From positions 39,783 through 103,782 of the forward strand of contig SVQC01000001.1 in NCBI GenBank assembly GCA_015065585.1: a stretch of 64,000 nucleotides of DNA. The letters are read 5' to 3'. The notes under the pieces are model-generated. The model ran no database searches, was not told the DNA's origin, and saw only the letters and a program-made list of their open reading frames with translations. The DNA comes from Oscillospiraceae bacterium (GTDB lineage Bacteria > Bacillota > Clostridia > Oscillospirales > Acutalibacteraceae). The position numbers and the translations under genes were made by a program. Within the stretch, counting starts at the first letter, position 1, and every line of letters begins with the position of its first letter. Shown piece after piece: positions 34,657 through 44,067 of this stretch.

Positions 34657-35061
34657 ATGGACGTTATAAAATCAACAAGAGAACTTGGAAAAGCAATGCA
34701 GGAAGACCCTCGATTTGTAGAGTATGCAAAATTAAAACTTTCTCTTGATAAGGACGAAAAGCTTCAGGCTTTGGTAGGCGAATTCAATATTGCAAGAATG
34801 AATATTGAGCGTATAAGTACCGAAGAGAACCGTGATGAAGAAAAGTTCAAAGAAGCAAATTTGAAGCTTCGGGAAATATACGACAATATTATGAATAACG
34901 AAAATATGAAGGCGTTTAACCAAGCTAAAGAAAAAGTTGATAAAATGTTAAGTGACATTTTTGCCTTAATTCAGCTTTGCGCTGAAGGTTCTGACCCCGA
35001 AACCTGTGAGGTTCCCGAGGGCTGTACAGGCTCTTGCAACACCTGTTCGGGTTGCCACTAA
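34657..35061 (+). CDS. YlbF/YmcA (Ric) family protein with Cys-rich tail
   Basis: Helical protein of 134 residues. The first 105 match the YlbF/YmcA fold. The last 27 hold six Cys (108, 117, 123, 127, 130, 133), a likely Fe-S or metal site. In Bacillus, ymcA (ricA) lies between miaB and mutS, and the RicA-RicF-RicT complex binds Fe-S clusters and is linked to RNA processing and MiaB maturation. The same gene order here supports a Ric role; which subunit it represents is open. Confidence 0.82.
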   Translation: MDVIKSTRELGKAMQEDPRFVEYAKLKLSLDKDEKLQALVGEFNIARMNIERISTEENRDEEKFKEANLKLREIYDNIMNNENMKAFNQAKEKVDKMLSDIFALIQLCAEGSDPETCEVPEGCTGSCNTCSGCH

Positions 35062-35089
35062 GTTTAAAAGTTTTTGGTAGGTGTAAAAA

Positions 35090-37678
35090 ATGGCTGAACT
35101 ATCGCCAATGATGCGACAGTATCTTGAGATTAAAGAAAACAATAAAGACTGTATTATCTTTTTCAGAGTAGGCGATTTCTACGAAATGTTTTTTGAAGAT
35201 GCCGAAAACGTGTCAAGTGAGCTTGACCTTGTGCTTACTGGAAAAGATTGCGGTTTGTCTGAACGCGCCCCAATGTGCGGTGTTCCTTTTCATGCCTGCG
35301 AAACATATATTCAGCGTCTTGTGGAAAAAGGATACAAGGTTGCTATCTGTGAACAGGTAGAAGACCCAGCCACCGCAAAGGGTCTTGTTAAAAGAGATAT
35401 AATCCGCATAATTACCCCCGGTACCGTAATTGATGACAGTATGCTTGATGAAGGTAAAAATAATTTTCTTGCAAGCCTTTCTGTAATGGACGATAATGCT
35501 GGCATTTGCTTTACTGACGCTTCAACGGGCGAGGCTTATCTTACCGAGGTTTCAGGACAGGATATAGCTTCTTTAGTTCTTGATGAGCTTTGCCGTTTTT
35601 CGCCAAAAGAACTCCTTGTATGCGATAAAGGAATAAACGGCGTTATTGATACTGTTTGCGAAAAATATGACGGTGTTATTACAAGACGTGAAGAAAGTGA
35701 ATTTAATATTACCGTTACCGAGCCTGCCGTGTTAAAGCATTTTAAGGTAATCAGTATTGAAAATCTTGGCATACCTGCAGGTACTGCCGCCGAAAGTGCT
35801 CTCGGTGCCGTTATAAAGTATCTTTATGAAACGGGTATTACGGGCAGTATTTCGGTAAATCAGATTAAATACTACGTGGGCAGTCAGTTTATGCGCCTTG
35901 ATATGAATGCGGTGCGCAATCTTGAAATAGTTGAAACGATGCGTACTAAATCCCGCAAGGGTTCGCTTTTGTGGGTGCTTGATAAAACTCAGACTGCTAT
36001 GGGTAAACGTCTTATAAAAAGCTGGATTGAACAGCCTCTTATGACCTTTAATCTTATAAATAAGCGTCAGAATGCCGTTGAAGAGCTTTATACTGATACA
36101 GTGCTCCGCGGTGAGCTTTTTGAATCCTTAAGGTCTATACGTGATATTGAACGTATTATGTCAAAGGTGGTTTATTCTACTGCAAACGCCCGAGATTTAA
36201 GGGCGCTGTGCGCTACCGTTGGTGCTATTCCCACCGTTAAACATACCATAAGAAATGCTCAAAGTCAGATGATAAGAGAAGCCGATAATGAAATTGACTT
36301 ACTTGATGATATTTATGCTCTTATTGACGGCGCAATTGCCGAAGAACCTCCAGCACTTTTAAAGGAGGGCGGCCTTATTAAAAAGGGCTATAACAGTGAG
36401 GTTGACTCTCTGCGTGAAATTATGAATAACGGCGCAGGAGTCCTTGCCGAAATTGAAGCAAGGGAAAAGGAAAGAACGGGCATAAAGACCCTTAAGGTTA
36501 AGTACAATAAGGTTTTTGGCTACTATATTGAGGTTACTAATTCCTTTTTAAATCTTGTTCCCGAGGATTACATACGAAAGCAAACCCTTACAAACGGCGA
36601 ACGCTTTATAACCGAGGAACTTAAAATACTTGAGGGTAAGCTTCTCGGCGCAAAGGATAGGGTTATTTCCCTTGAGTATGAGCTTTTTGATAATATCAGA
36701 CGTCAGATTGCGGCTAATATTTCCCGTTTTCAGCGAACCGCAGCGGCTATTGCCCGTCTTGACGTTTTAAATTCCTTTGCCAAGGTTGCGTCAGAGAATA
36801 ATTACTGCCGTCCACGTCTTAATGATGACGGAACTCTGCTTATTAAAGCGGGAAGACATCCAGTTATTGAAAAACTTACAAATACCCCCTTCGTATCCAA
36901 TGATACTTTTCTCAATAATGGTGACGACCGTTGTGCTATTATTACCGGTCCTAATATGGCGGGTAAATCCACTTATATGCGTCAGGTTGCCATTATCGTA
37001 CTTATGGCGCAAATTGGCTCATTCGTACCTGCACAGAGCGCTAATGTTTCAATTTGTGATGCTATTTTTACGAGAGTCGGTGCCTCCGATGACCTTGCTT
37101 CAGGCCAGTCAACCTTTATGGTGGAAATGAGCGAGGTTGCTTCTATACTTAAAAATGCCACAGGCAAAAGTCTGCTCATTCTTGACGAAATAGGCAGAGG
37201 TACATCTACCTTTGACGGTATGTCTATTGCTAAGGCTGTTCTTGAATATGTTGCCGATAAAAAGAAAATCGGTGCAAAATCACTTTTTGCTACTCATTAT
37301 CACGAACTCACTCAAATGGAAAACGAAATAAAGGGTGTTAAAAACTATAATATTGCCGTAAAAAAACGTGGCGATGATATTATTTTTCTTCGCCGCATAG
37401 TACCAGGCGGTGCTGACCAAAGCTACGGTATTGAGGTAGCAAAGCTTTCGGGGATACCGTCAGGAGTTATTAAACGGGCTAAAGAAATTCTTGCTGAAAC
37501 CGAAGAACAGGGAATCGTTTCCTATAGAACTATCGTGGAGAATAACGTTCAGATTCCTATTTATGAGCAGCAAGCAAAAGAAATACTTGATGAGCTTAAA
37601 GCTATTGACGTTAACACTCTTACACCTATTGAATCAATGAAATTACTTTACGATTTGGCAAGTAAAGTAAGAGAATAA
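35090..37678 (+). CDS. mutS: DNA mismatch repair protein MutS
   Basis: MutS of 862 residues, full length. The mismatch-reading Phe-x-Glu lies in VGDFYEMFFEDA near residue 30. The ATPase has Walker A TGPNMAGKSTYMRQV, the DEIGRGTSTFDGMS Walker B region and the TRVGASDDLASGQSTF loop. It recognises mismatches and recruits MutL, encoded next. AGGTG precedes the ATG. Confidence 0.98.
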   Translation: MAELSPMMRQYLEIKENNKDCIIFFRVGDFYEMFFEDAENVSSELDLVLTGKDCGLSERAPMCGVPFHACETYIQRLVEKGYKVAICEQVEDPATAKGLVKRDIIRIITPGTVIDDSMLDEGKNNFLASLSVMDDNAGICFTDASTGEAYLTEVSGQDIASLVLDELCRFSPKELLVCDKGINGVIDTVCEKYDGVITRREESEFNITVTEPAVLKHFKVISIENLGIPAGTAAESALGAVIKYLYETGITGSISVNQIKYYVGSQFMRLDMNAVRNLEIVETMRTKSRKGSLLWVLDKTQTAMGKRLIKSWIEQPLMTFNLINKRQNAVEELYTDTVLRGELFESLRSIRDIERIMSKVVYSTANARDLRALCATVGAIPTVKHTIRNAQSQMIREADNEIDLLDDIYALIDGAIAEEPPALLKEGGLIKKGYNSEVDSLREIMNNGAGVLAEIEAREKERTGIKTLKVKYNKVFGYYIEVTNSFLNLVPEDYIRKQTLTNGERFITEELKILEGKLLGAKDRVISLEYELFDNIRRQIAANISRFQRTAAAIARLDVLNSFAKVASENNYCRPRLNDDGTLLIKAGRHPVIEKLTNTPFVSNDTFLNNGDDRCAIITGPNMAGKSTYMRQVAIIVLMAQIGSFVPAQSANVSICDAIFTRVGASDDLASGQSTFMVEMSEVASILKNATGKSLLILDEIGRGTSTFDGMSIAKAVLEYVADKKKIGAKSLFATHYHELTQMENEIKGVKNYNIAVKKRGDDIIFLRRIVPGGADQSYGIEVAKLSGIPSGVIKRAKEILAETEEQGIVSYRTIVENNVQIPIYEQQAKEILDELKAIDVNTLTPIESMKLLYDLASKVRE

Positions 37679-37692
37679 AAAGAGGAAAAAGT

Positions 37693-39546
37693 ATGCCGCA
37701 AATTAATGTTTTGCCTAAAAATATTGCCGAGAAAATCGCTGCAGGCGAGGTGGTTGAAAGACCTGCCTCGGTAATTAAAGAAATAATAGAAAACGCTATT
37801 GATGCGGGAGTTACCGATATTACGGTAGAAATCCGTTCGGGCGGAATTTTATATATGCGTGTAACCGATAACGGTTGCGGAATTGAGCGTGAGCAGGTGC
37901 CCACTGCTTTTTTGCGTCATGCTACCAGTAAAATCGTAAAGGAAGACGACCTCGACGCTATAAATACTTTAGGCTTTCGCGGCGAAGCTCTTGCAGCGAT
38001 TTCGGCTGTTAGTAAGGTTGAACTTATAACAAGAAGAGAAGGCGATGAAGCCGGCACAAGATACGTAATTGAGGGCGGAGAAGAAAAGACCTTTGAGGAA
38101 ATCGGCTGTGAAGCGGGTACTACCATTATTGTCAGAGATTTGTTCTTTAACACTCCGGCAAGAATGAAGTTTCTCAAAAAAGATACAAGCGAAGGTAACG
38201 TAATCGCAGATATAGTTGAAAAAATTGCTCTATCGCACCCCGAAATTTCAGTTCATTTTATAAGGGATTATAAACCTCTTATAAATACCTCGGGCGACGG
38301 TAAGATGGAGTCGGCAATTTACTCGGTTTTGGGCAGAGAATTTGCTTCCACTTTAATAAAAGCCGAAGGTGAATTAAAAGGTGTTGTAGTTGAGGGATTT
38401 ATTTGCAAGCCGGTTCATTGCCGTCCGAAAAGAACGGGACAGTATTTTTTCCTAAACGGCAGACTTGTCCGCAATACCACTATCATGTCGGCTTTGGAAG
38501 CGGCATATAAAAACAGTGTTATGGTGGGTAAATTCCCTGCCTGTGTGCTGTGTGTTACGGTCAATCCCGCTACGGTTGACGTAAACGTTCACCCCGCCAA
38601 AACTGAGGTCAGATTTTCAGACGAAAAGGCTGTTTTTGACGCCGTGTATTTTGCCGTTAAAAATGCCATAAATCAAGGTGACCAGCGGCCTCAGATAACC
38701 ATGAAGGCACCACCGTCTTATAAGACCTTTGATAAAATGACGGCTGAAGAATATAAACAGAGTGTTATTCCTTACGCTAAAGAGGGGGAAAAGGAAAAAG
38801 TTTCATTTGAATATCCCGTTCATATTGAGCCACCCGTAAACTCTATAGTTTTCGAAAATGCAAGACTTAGCGAAAAGTCTCGAGAACCGGAAAAAACAGA
38901 AGAAAATGTGAAAAAGCAGAACATTGTTACTGAAACGGTTGACGTAAATATTGAGCCGACAGAAAAAATTGAGGAAGACGAAATAGACGTAATACTTATT
39001 GGCGAGGCTTTTGCTACTTACATTGTTGTTCAAAAAGGGGATAGCATTTTCTTTATTGATAAACACGCTTCTCACGAAAGAATAATTTTCGAACAGCTTA
39101 AAAAAACTCAGAAAAGTGAGTGCCAACAGCTATTGCTTCCTATTACTGTAAAGCTTTCGTCACAGCAGTACAACTCAGTAATTGAGGCAGGAGAACTACT
39201 TTTAAAAAGCGGTTTTGAGGTAGATGATTTCGGAAATAATACCGTTATTGTCCGCGGTGTGCCGTCAGCTCTTGTTGATGAGGATATTTCGGGTATTTTC
39301 TATGAGGTTGCCGAAAATCTTTCACTAAATTCGGGTGTCGAAATAGAAAGACTTGAAGATATTTACCATACCGTTGCCTGCAAAGCGGCGATAAAAGCGG
39401 GATATAGAACAAGTGACGCGGAAAAATTGAAACTTGCCAAAGTGGTTTTATCCAGGGACGATATTTTTTATTGTCCTCACGGAAGACCTGTGGCTTTTGA
39501 AATAAAAAAACGTGAACTTGAAAAACAGTTTGGAAGGATACAATGA
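37693..39546 (+). CDS. mutL: DNA mismatch repair protein MutL
   Basis: GHKL ATPase of 617 residues: EIIENAIDAG, DNGCGI and FRGEALAAISAVS motifs at the N-terminus. The C-terminal endonuclease site is DKHASHERIIFE (family D-[QMK]-H-A-x2-E-x4-E) with the late CPHGRP, so it should be a nicking MutL, as expected for a genome without MutH. An acidic Glu/Lys-rich linker joins the domains. Its stop overlaps the miaA start (ATGA). Confidence 0.97.
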   Translation: MPQINVLPKNIAEKIAAGEVVERPASVIKEIIENAIDAGVTDITVEIRSGGILYMRVTDNGCGIEREQVPTAFLRHATSKIVKEDDLDAINTLGFRGEALAAISAVSKVELITRREGDEAGTRYVIEGGEEKTFEEIGCEAGTTIIVRDLFFNTPARMKFLKKDTSEGNVIADIVEKIALSHPEISVHFIRDYKPLINTSGDGKMESAIYSVLGREFASTLIKAEGELKGVVVEGFICKPVHCRPKRTGQYFFLNGRLVRNTTIMSALEAAYKNSVMVGKFPACVLCVTVNPATVDVNVHPAKTEVRFSDEKAVFDAVYFAVKNAINQGDQRPQITMKAPPSYKTFDKMTAEEYKQSVIPYAKEGEKEKVSFEYPVHIEPPVNSIVFENARLSEKSREPEKTEENVKKQNIVTETVDVNIEPTEKIEEDEIDVILIGEAFATYIVVQKGDSIFFIDKHASHERIIFEQLKKTQKSECQQLLLPITVKLSSQQYNSVIEAGELLLKSGFEVDDFGNNTVIVRGVPSALVDEDISGIFYEVAENLSLNSGVEIERLEDIYHTVACKAAIKAGYRTSDAEKLKLAKVVLSRDDIFYCPHGRPVAFEIKKRELEKQFGRIQ

Positions 39547-40475
39547 GTCAGGAAATAAAAAAAATCCCCGTAGTTGTCATTGTGGGACCTACCGCTTCGG
39601 GTAAAACGGGACTTGCTATCGAGGTGGCGAAAAAATTCGACGGCGAAATAGTTTCGGCAGATTCTATGCAAGTATATAAGGGCTTTCCTATAGCCTCTGC
39701 CGCACCTACTGAGTACGAAAAAAGTATTATTCCTCATCATCTTGTGGAATTTCTTGAGCCAAGCGTTAAATTTTCAGTTGCCGATTATGTTAAATTTGCA
39801 AGTAAATGTATTTATGATATTAACAGGCGCGGTAAGCTTCCCGTTATAGCAGGGGGTACAGGGCTTTATATAAACAGCCTTATTGACGGTATTCCCTTTG
39901 GCGAAAAACAGGAAGACGAAAAACTTCGCCAAAGCATTGAAGAAGAATATGACCTTTTAGGCGGCGAAAAAATGCTTCAAAAAATGGCGGAATTTGATAG
40001 TGAAACAGCTAGCCGTCTTTCAAGTGGTGATAAGCGCCGTATTGTACGTGCTTTTGAAATTTATCGGTCAACGGGAATTACCATAACTAAGCAAAATGAA
40101 CTTTCTAAATTAAAGGCAAGTCCCTATAAACCGACAATTATAGGAATTACCTATGAAGACAGACAAAAACTTTACGACCGTATAAACAGCAGGGTAGACC
40201 TTATGCTCAAAAATGGTTTAATAAATGAGGCTAAACAGTTTTCAGAGGATAATGTAACGGCCTCTCAGGCTATCGGTCATAAGGAATTAATGCCGTATTT
40301 AAGAGGTGAAATTTCCCTTGAGGAAGCTGTTGAAACTTTAAAAAGAGAAACTCGTCGGTATGCTAAACGTCAACTCACTTGGTTTCGCAGAGACACCCGT
40401 ATAAATTGGATATATGCTGACAAGGAAGATGTTTTAAAAAAAACATTTTCGATTATAAAGGAAGGAATGAAATAA
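39543..40475 (+). CDS. miaA: tRNA dimethylallyltransferase MiaA
   Basis: Transfers a dimethylallyl group to A37 of tRNAs reading UNN codons; MiaB acts next. It has 310 residues. The P-loop is VGPTASGKTGLA, followed by SADSMQVYKGFPIASA and the IAGGTGLYINSLIDG block. It ends with KRQLTWFRRD, typical of the family. It is coupled to mutL by a four-base overlap and abuts the following gene. Confidence 0.97.
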   Translation: MSQEIKKIPVVVIVGPTASGKTGLAIEVAKKFDGEIVSADSMQVYKGFPIASAAPTEYEKSIIPHHLVEFLEPSVKFSVADYVKFASKCIYDINRRGKLPVIAGGTGLYINSLIDGIPFGEKQEDEKLRQSIEEEYDLLGGEKMLQKMAEFDSETASRLSSGDKRRIVRAFEIYRSTGITITKQNELSKLKASPYKPTIIGITYEDRQKLYDRINSRVDLMLKNGLINEAKQFSEDNVTASQAIGHKELMPYLRGEISLEEAVETLKRETRRYAKRQLTWFRRDTRINWIYADKEDVLKKTFSIIKEGMK

Positions 40476-41687
40476 ATGCTGAAAAGTCGTATGACACGAA
40501 TATTAATTATTGCTTTATTAGTCGTTTTTTTGATTTATCAGATATATTCCGTACTTTATAATCCAATAACTACGAGTAATGCTCAGTTTATAACCGAAAC
40601 AGAGGGTATTAATTTTACCGGAATGATTATACGAAATGAAAAGGTTATAGACAGAAATGTAAATGGTGTTATTCATTTAAAGGTAAATAACGGCGAAAGA
40701 ATATCTAAGGACGGTGTCATTGCTGACATTTATACCAGCGAAAACGATTCTCTTGCCGTAAACCGAATAGAAGAATTAAAGGATAAAATCCAGAATATAG
40801 AAACCATTCAAAGCTATAACGACCTTGCGGCTGTTGATATTAATCTGCTTAACAATAAAATAAGTTCGACTCTGGGCGAAATGCTTTATTTAAGTGCAAA
40901 CGGTAATATAAACGGTGCAAGAAAACAGAGCGATAACCTTCTTACCATGATGAACCGTAAGGAAATGGTTATAGGCAATAAAGCTGATTTTACGGTACAG
41001 CTTGAAGGTCTTAAAAATGAGCTTTCATCTCTTGAATCGTCTTTATCGCAACCTGTAAATAAAATAACCGCTGAAAAATCTGGCTTTTTTGTTGCTCAGG
41101 TTGATGGATACGAAAATGTGCTATTAACCGATGACCTTGAAAAATACACCCCCGAATTTTTAGATACCGTTACTCCCGAAAAGGTAAACAGTACCGAAAA
41201 AACGGGAAAAATAGTTTCGGACTATACGTGGTATATTGCCGCAAGTATTACGGCTAATCAGGCACTTTCATATAAAGAGGGGGATAATGTCAAAATTAAA
41301 ACCCTTCTTAAAAGTAATCCTTATTTAAGCGTTACGGTAGCGAAGATTAATTACTCGGCGGATAAAGAAAGGGCTACGGTTTTATTTTCGTGTCAGGAAA
41401 TGAATTCCGAACTGGCTGTTATGCGTACAGGCTCTATGATGATAATAAGCGGTGAATATGAAGGTCTCCGTATAGAGCGAGGCGCTCTAAGAGTAAATGA
41501 AAATCAAACTGGTGTTTATATCGTTTCGGGTATGGAGCTTAAGTTTGTTAAGGTTAAGGTGCTTTATCAGACCGAAGACTATGTAATTTGTGAAAAATTA
41601 TCGGCAAGTGACAGTACTTCCTTAAGGCTTCACGATAAGGTGGTTGTTAAAGGACGGAATTTATATGAAGGAAAAATTATTAAATGA
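40476..41687 (+). CDS. HlyD-like membrane-anchored protein of the division-gene neighbourhood
   Basis: This 403-residue protein has one N-terminal membrane segment (about residues 9-27). It is followed by a lipoyl-like hairpin (MIIRNEKVIDRNVNGVIHLK and NNGERISKDGVIADIY), a helical coiled-coil part (about residues 90-190) and beta-rich domains, the layout of HlyD-type adaptors. No transporter gene accompanies it. The position just before yggS-sepF-ylmH suggests an envelope or division role, which is inference. It starts immediately after the miaA stop and overlaps yggS. Confidence 0.7.
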   Translation: MLKSRMTRILIIALLVVFLIYQIYSVLYNPITTSNAQFITETEGINFTGMIIRNEKVIDRNVNGVIHLKVNNGERISKDGVIADIYTSENDSLAVNRIEELKDKIQNIETIQSYNDLAAVDINLLNNKISSTLGEMLYLSANGNINGARKQSDNLLTMMNRKEMVIGNKADFTVQLEGLKNELSSLESSLSQPVNKITAEKSGFFVAQVDGYENVLLTDDLEKYTPEFLDTVTPEKVNSTEKTGKIVSDYTWYIAASITANQALSYKEGDNVKIKTLLKSNPYLSVTVAKINYSADKERATVLFSCQEMNSELAVMRTGSMMIISGEYEGLRIERGALRVNENQTGVYIVSGMELKFVKVKVLYQTEDYVICEKLSASDSTSLRLHDKVVVKGRNLYEGKIIK

Positions 41688-42393
41688 GTCATTTGACTTA
41701 AATTACAGTGAAATTAAAGGGAAAATTTCAATCGCTGCTCTTAAAAGTGGCAGAACTTATGAAGATATAACCCTTCTCGGCGCTGTTAAAACCGTTTCGC
41801 CAGAGCTTATAAATTATTCGGTAGAAAAGGGGATTCGTGTTATCGGCGATAATAGAGTACAGGAACTTATTTCAAAGGAAGCAGATGTCACAAAAAATGT
41901 CGAGAAGCATTTTATCGGCCATCTGCAGACAAACAAGGTTAAAGATATAGTGGGCAGGGTTAACCTTATTGAATCGGTAGACAGTATTAAACTGGCTGAA
42001 GCTATTTCAAAACAGAGCAAAAAGCTTAATATAACTACCGAAATTCTTCTCGAAGTAAATATCGGCAGTGAAGAAAGTAAATCGGGTTTTGCCCCGGAAC
42101 AGTTAATGGAAAATATAGAAAAAATTTCAAAAATTGAGGCTATAAAAATTAAAGGATTGATGGCTATACCTCCCATTTGCGACGATAATAGCCAAAATCG
42201 TGAATATTTTTTAAAAATGCATCAACTGTTTATTGACATACGGGATAAAAAAATGGATAATGTAAGTATGGATATTCTGTCTATGGGTATGTCTGATGAT
42301 TATGAAACTGCTATCGAATGCGGTTCGACTCAGGTCAGGATAGGCACTTTGCTTTACGGCACAAGAAATTATAATACAATAAAGGAGATATAA
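41665..42393 (+). CDS. YggS/YlmE-family PLP-binding protein
   Basis: Alanine-racemase-like N-terminal-domain protein that binds PLP and helps its homeostasis. The ATG at 41665 follows AAAGGAC and gives 242 residues. The PLP Lys is expected in TLLGAVKTVSPELI (about residue 37), and the IGHLQTNKVKDIV and SMGMSDDYETAIECGSTQVRIG blocks are diagnostic. The gene overlaps the end of the HlyD-like gene and precedes sepF as ylmE does in Bacillus. Confidence 0.93.
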   Translation: MKEKLLNESFDLNYSEIKGKISIAALKSGRTYEDITLLGAVKTVSPELINYSVEKGIRVIGDNRVQELISKEADVTKNVEKHFIGHLQTNKVKDIVGRVNLIESVDSIKLAEAISKQSKKLNITTEILLEVNIGSEESKSGFAPEQLMENIEKISKIEAIKIKGLMAIPPICDDNSQNREYFLKMHQLFIDIRDKKMDNVSMDILSMGMSDDYETAIECGSTQVRIGTLLYGTRNYNTIKEI

Positions 42394-42395
42394 TT

Positions 42396-42830
42396 ATGGG
42401 TTTATGGGACGGAATTAAAAATATTATGAATGTTTCCGATGAAGATTTTGAAGAGGAAGCGGCAGTAGAAGAGGAAACTGTTGAATATAGCGAGCCGATT
42501 AAAAAGGAACAGCCTAAACGTGCAGAGCGTAAAGGTAAAACTGTTCCCTTTAATAATGGTAATATGCAGCTTGTTCTTGTAAAGCCTGAACGTTTTGAGG
42601 ATGTTACTGCTATTGCTGACCATTATTGCGCAAAGAAGACTGTTGTGCTTAATCTTGAAAAGGCTGACAGAGATTTATCCAGAAGAATTCTTGATTTCTT
42701 TATGGGTGTTGCTTATGCTAAAAACGGAACTCTTAAAAAGGCAGCTTACAACACCTTTGTTATTGCTCCTGCAGACGTTGACGTTAACGGCGACACATTT
42801 GCTGAAGAATATAGCGACAGTAATTATTGA
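42396..42830 (+). CDS. sepF: Cell division protein SepF
   Basis: SepF of 144 residues: an N-terminal amphipathic membrane-targeting helix (GLWDGIKNIM), an acidic linker, and the C-terminal FtsZ-binding domain (VLVKPERFEDVTAIADHY and SRRILDFFMGVAYA). It tethers FtsZ to the membrane. AAAGGAG precedes the ATG. The stop overlaps the ylmH start (TGATG). Confidence 0.96.
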   Translation: MGLWDGIKNIMNVSDEDFEEEAAVEEETVEYSEPIKKEQPKRAERKGKTVPFNNGNMQLVLVKPERFEDVTAIADHYCAKKTVVLNLEKADRDLSRRILDFFMGVAYAKNGTLKKAAYNTFVIAPADVDVNGDTFAEEYSDSNY

Positions 42831-43567
42831 TGGAGCAACTGCTGATTGCTAAAATCCGTGATGCCCTGCGGCTTAAAAATAATGCCGATACCTTTAAAAC
42901 TGTAGGCTTTTTAAGTGAGTCTCAGGCGGCGGAGGTTTCTGCTCTTTCTGAACTAAAAGGCGAGAAATATATCTTTTACGGCGGTTACGAGGAAGCGCAA
43001 AGGCGTTTTTTCGTTGCGCTTCCAAGCTGGTGCGATACGGCAGAGAATCTTGATATAGTCTCGTCGGTTACCTTTACCTATAGAGATAGCGATAAACTTT
43101 CCCACAGGGATTTTCTCGGTACCTTTATGTCCCTTGGGATAAATCGTGAATGTGTTGGGGATATTCTCTGCTCTAATGGTAAGACGGTTGCCTTTTTTGA
43201 TTCTAACGTGGCAGAGTATATTGTTTCGCAGGTTACTAAGGTCGGCGGTGTGGGGGTTACTATAAAAAAAGGATATACCTTACCTTTGCCTACGTTAAAT
43301 GAAATAAAAGATTTTACCGTAACGGTAGCGTCGCTACGCCTAGACTGTGTTGTTGCTTCTTTAATAGGCACTTCCCGAGAAAAAGCTAAGGAAATAATTA
43401 CTGACAAAAAGGTGTCGGTTAATTCCCTGATGGTAGATAAACTGACATATATTGTGGGCGAAAACGCTAAGATTTCTATTAAGGGCTACGGTAGATTTAT
43501 TTTGCCGTCGGAATTTTTAGAGAGTAAAAAAGGACGCGTAATTTTAAACTACAGTAAATATGTTTAA
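42830..43567 (+). CDS. ylmH: YlmH-type S4-domain RNA-binding protein
   Basis: Protein of 245 residues. The N-terminal two thirds match the YlmH domain, and the C-terminus is an S4 domain (LRLDCVVASLIGTSREKAKEII, then KVSVNSLMV). Bacillus YlmH acts in ribosome-associated quality control alongside RqcP, whose homologue is at 56704. I use ATG 42830, coupled to the sepF stop, rather than the TTG one codon earlier. YlmG and DivIVA, often neighbours, are absent here. Confidence 0.92.
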   Translation: MEQLLIAKIRDALRLKNNADTFKTVGFLSESQAAEVSALSELKGEKYIFYGGYEEAQRRFFVALPSWCDTAENLDIVSSVTFTYRDSDKLSHRDFLGTFMSLGINRECVGDILCSNGKTVAFFDSNVAEYIVSQVTKVGGVGVTIKKGYTLPLPTLNEIKDFTVTVASLRLDCVVASLIGTSREKAKEIITDKKVSVNSLMVDKLTYIVGENAKISIKGYGRFILPSEFLESKKGRVILNYSKYV

Positions 43568-43584
43568 GTTAAGGAGTTTTATAA

Positions 43585-44067
43585 ATGTTGAGTTATATTT
43601 TAGCTATTATTTCCGGTATAGCACTTTTGGTGTTTGACCAGGTAAGTAAGTATATAGTAGTAAAAACGATGCCACTAGGCTCGTCAAGCGAATTTTTGCC
43701 GGGTATCATTGATTTCTGGCATGTTCATAATAAAGGCGGCGCTTGGGGCTTTCTCTCAGGATATACCTGGATTTTACTTTCAATTACTATAATTGTAATG
43801 CTAATTTGTATTGCTCTGCTTTTAAAACACGGAATAAAGAATAAACTTCTCTTTTGGGCAATCACACTAGTGCTTTCGGGCGGCATTGGTAATATGATTG
43901 ACCGTATCTTCAACGGCGGAAGCGTTGTTGACTTTATTCATCTTGATTTTATGGATTTTCCCGTTTTCAATATTGCCGATTGCGCCATTGTAATTGGAGC
44001 AGGTCTTTTAGTACTATACTTTGTTATGGACATAATAAAAGAACGCAAAAATCATGAGAGAAATTAA
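43585..44067 (+). CDS. lspA: Lipoprotein signal peptidase (signal peptidase II)
   Basis: Membrane aspartyl protease of 160 residues that cleaves prolipoproteins such as the solute-binding protein at 25206. It has four hydrophobic segments. The catalytic Asp residues lie in GNMIDRIFNGGSVVDFIHL and FNIADCAIV. AAGGAG precedes the ATG. Its end overlaps the next gene by 14 bases, as in the lspA-rluD pairs of many Firmicutes. Confidence 0.97.
   Translation: MLSYILAIISGIALLVFDQVSKYIVVKTMPLGSSSEFLPGIIDFWHVHNKGGAWGFLSGYTWILLSITIIVMLICIALLLKHGIKNKLLFWAITLVLSGGIGNMIDRIFNGGSVVDFIHLDFMDFPVFNIADCAIVIGAGLLVLYFVMDIIKERKNHERN

Noticed and set aside
38803..39126. Minus-strand open frame within mutL
   Set aside because: It mirrors the Glu/Lys-rich linker of MutL and is Phe-rich; a shadow frame.
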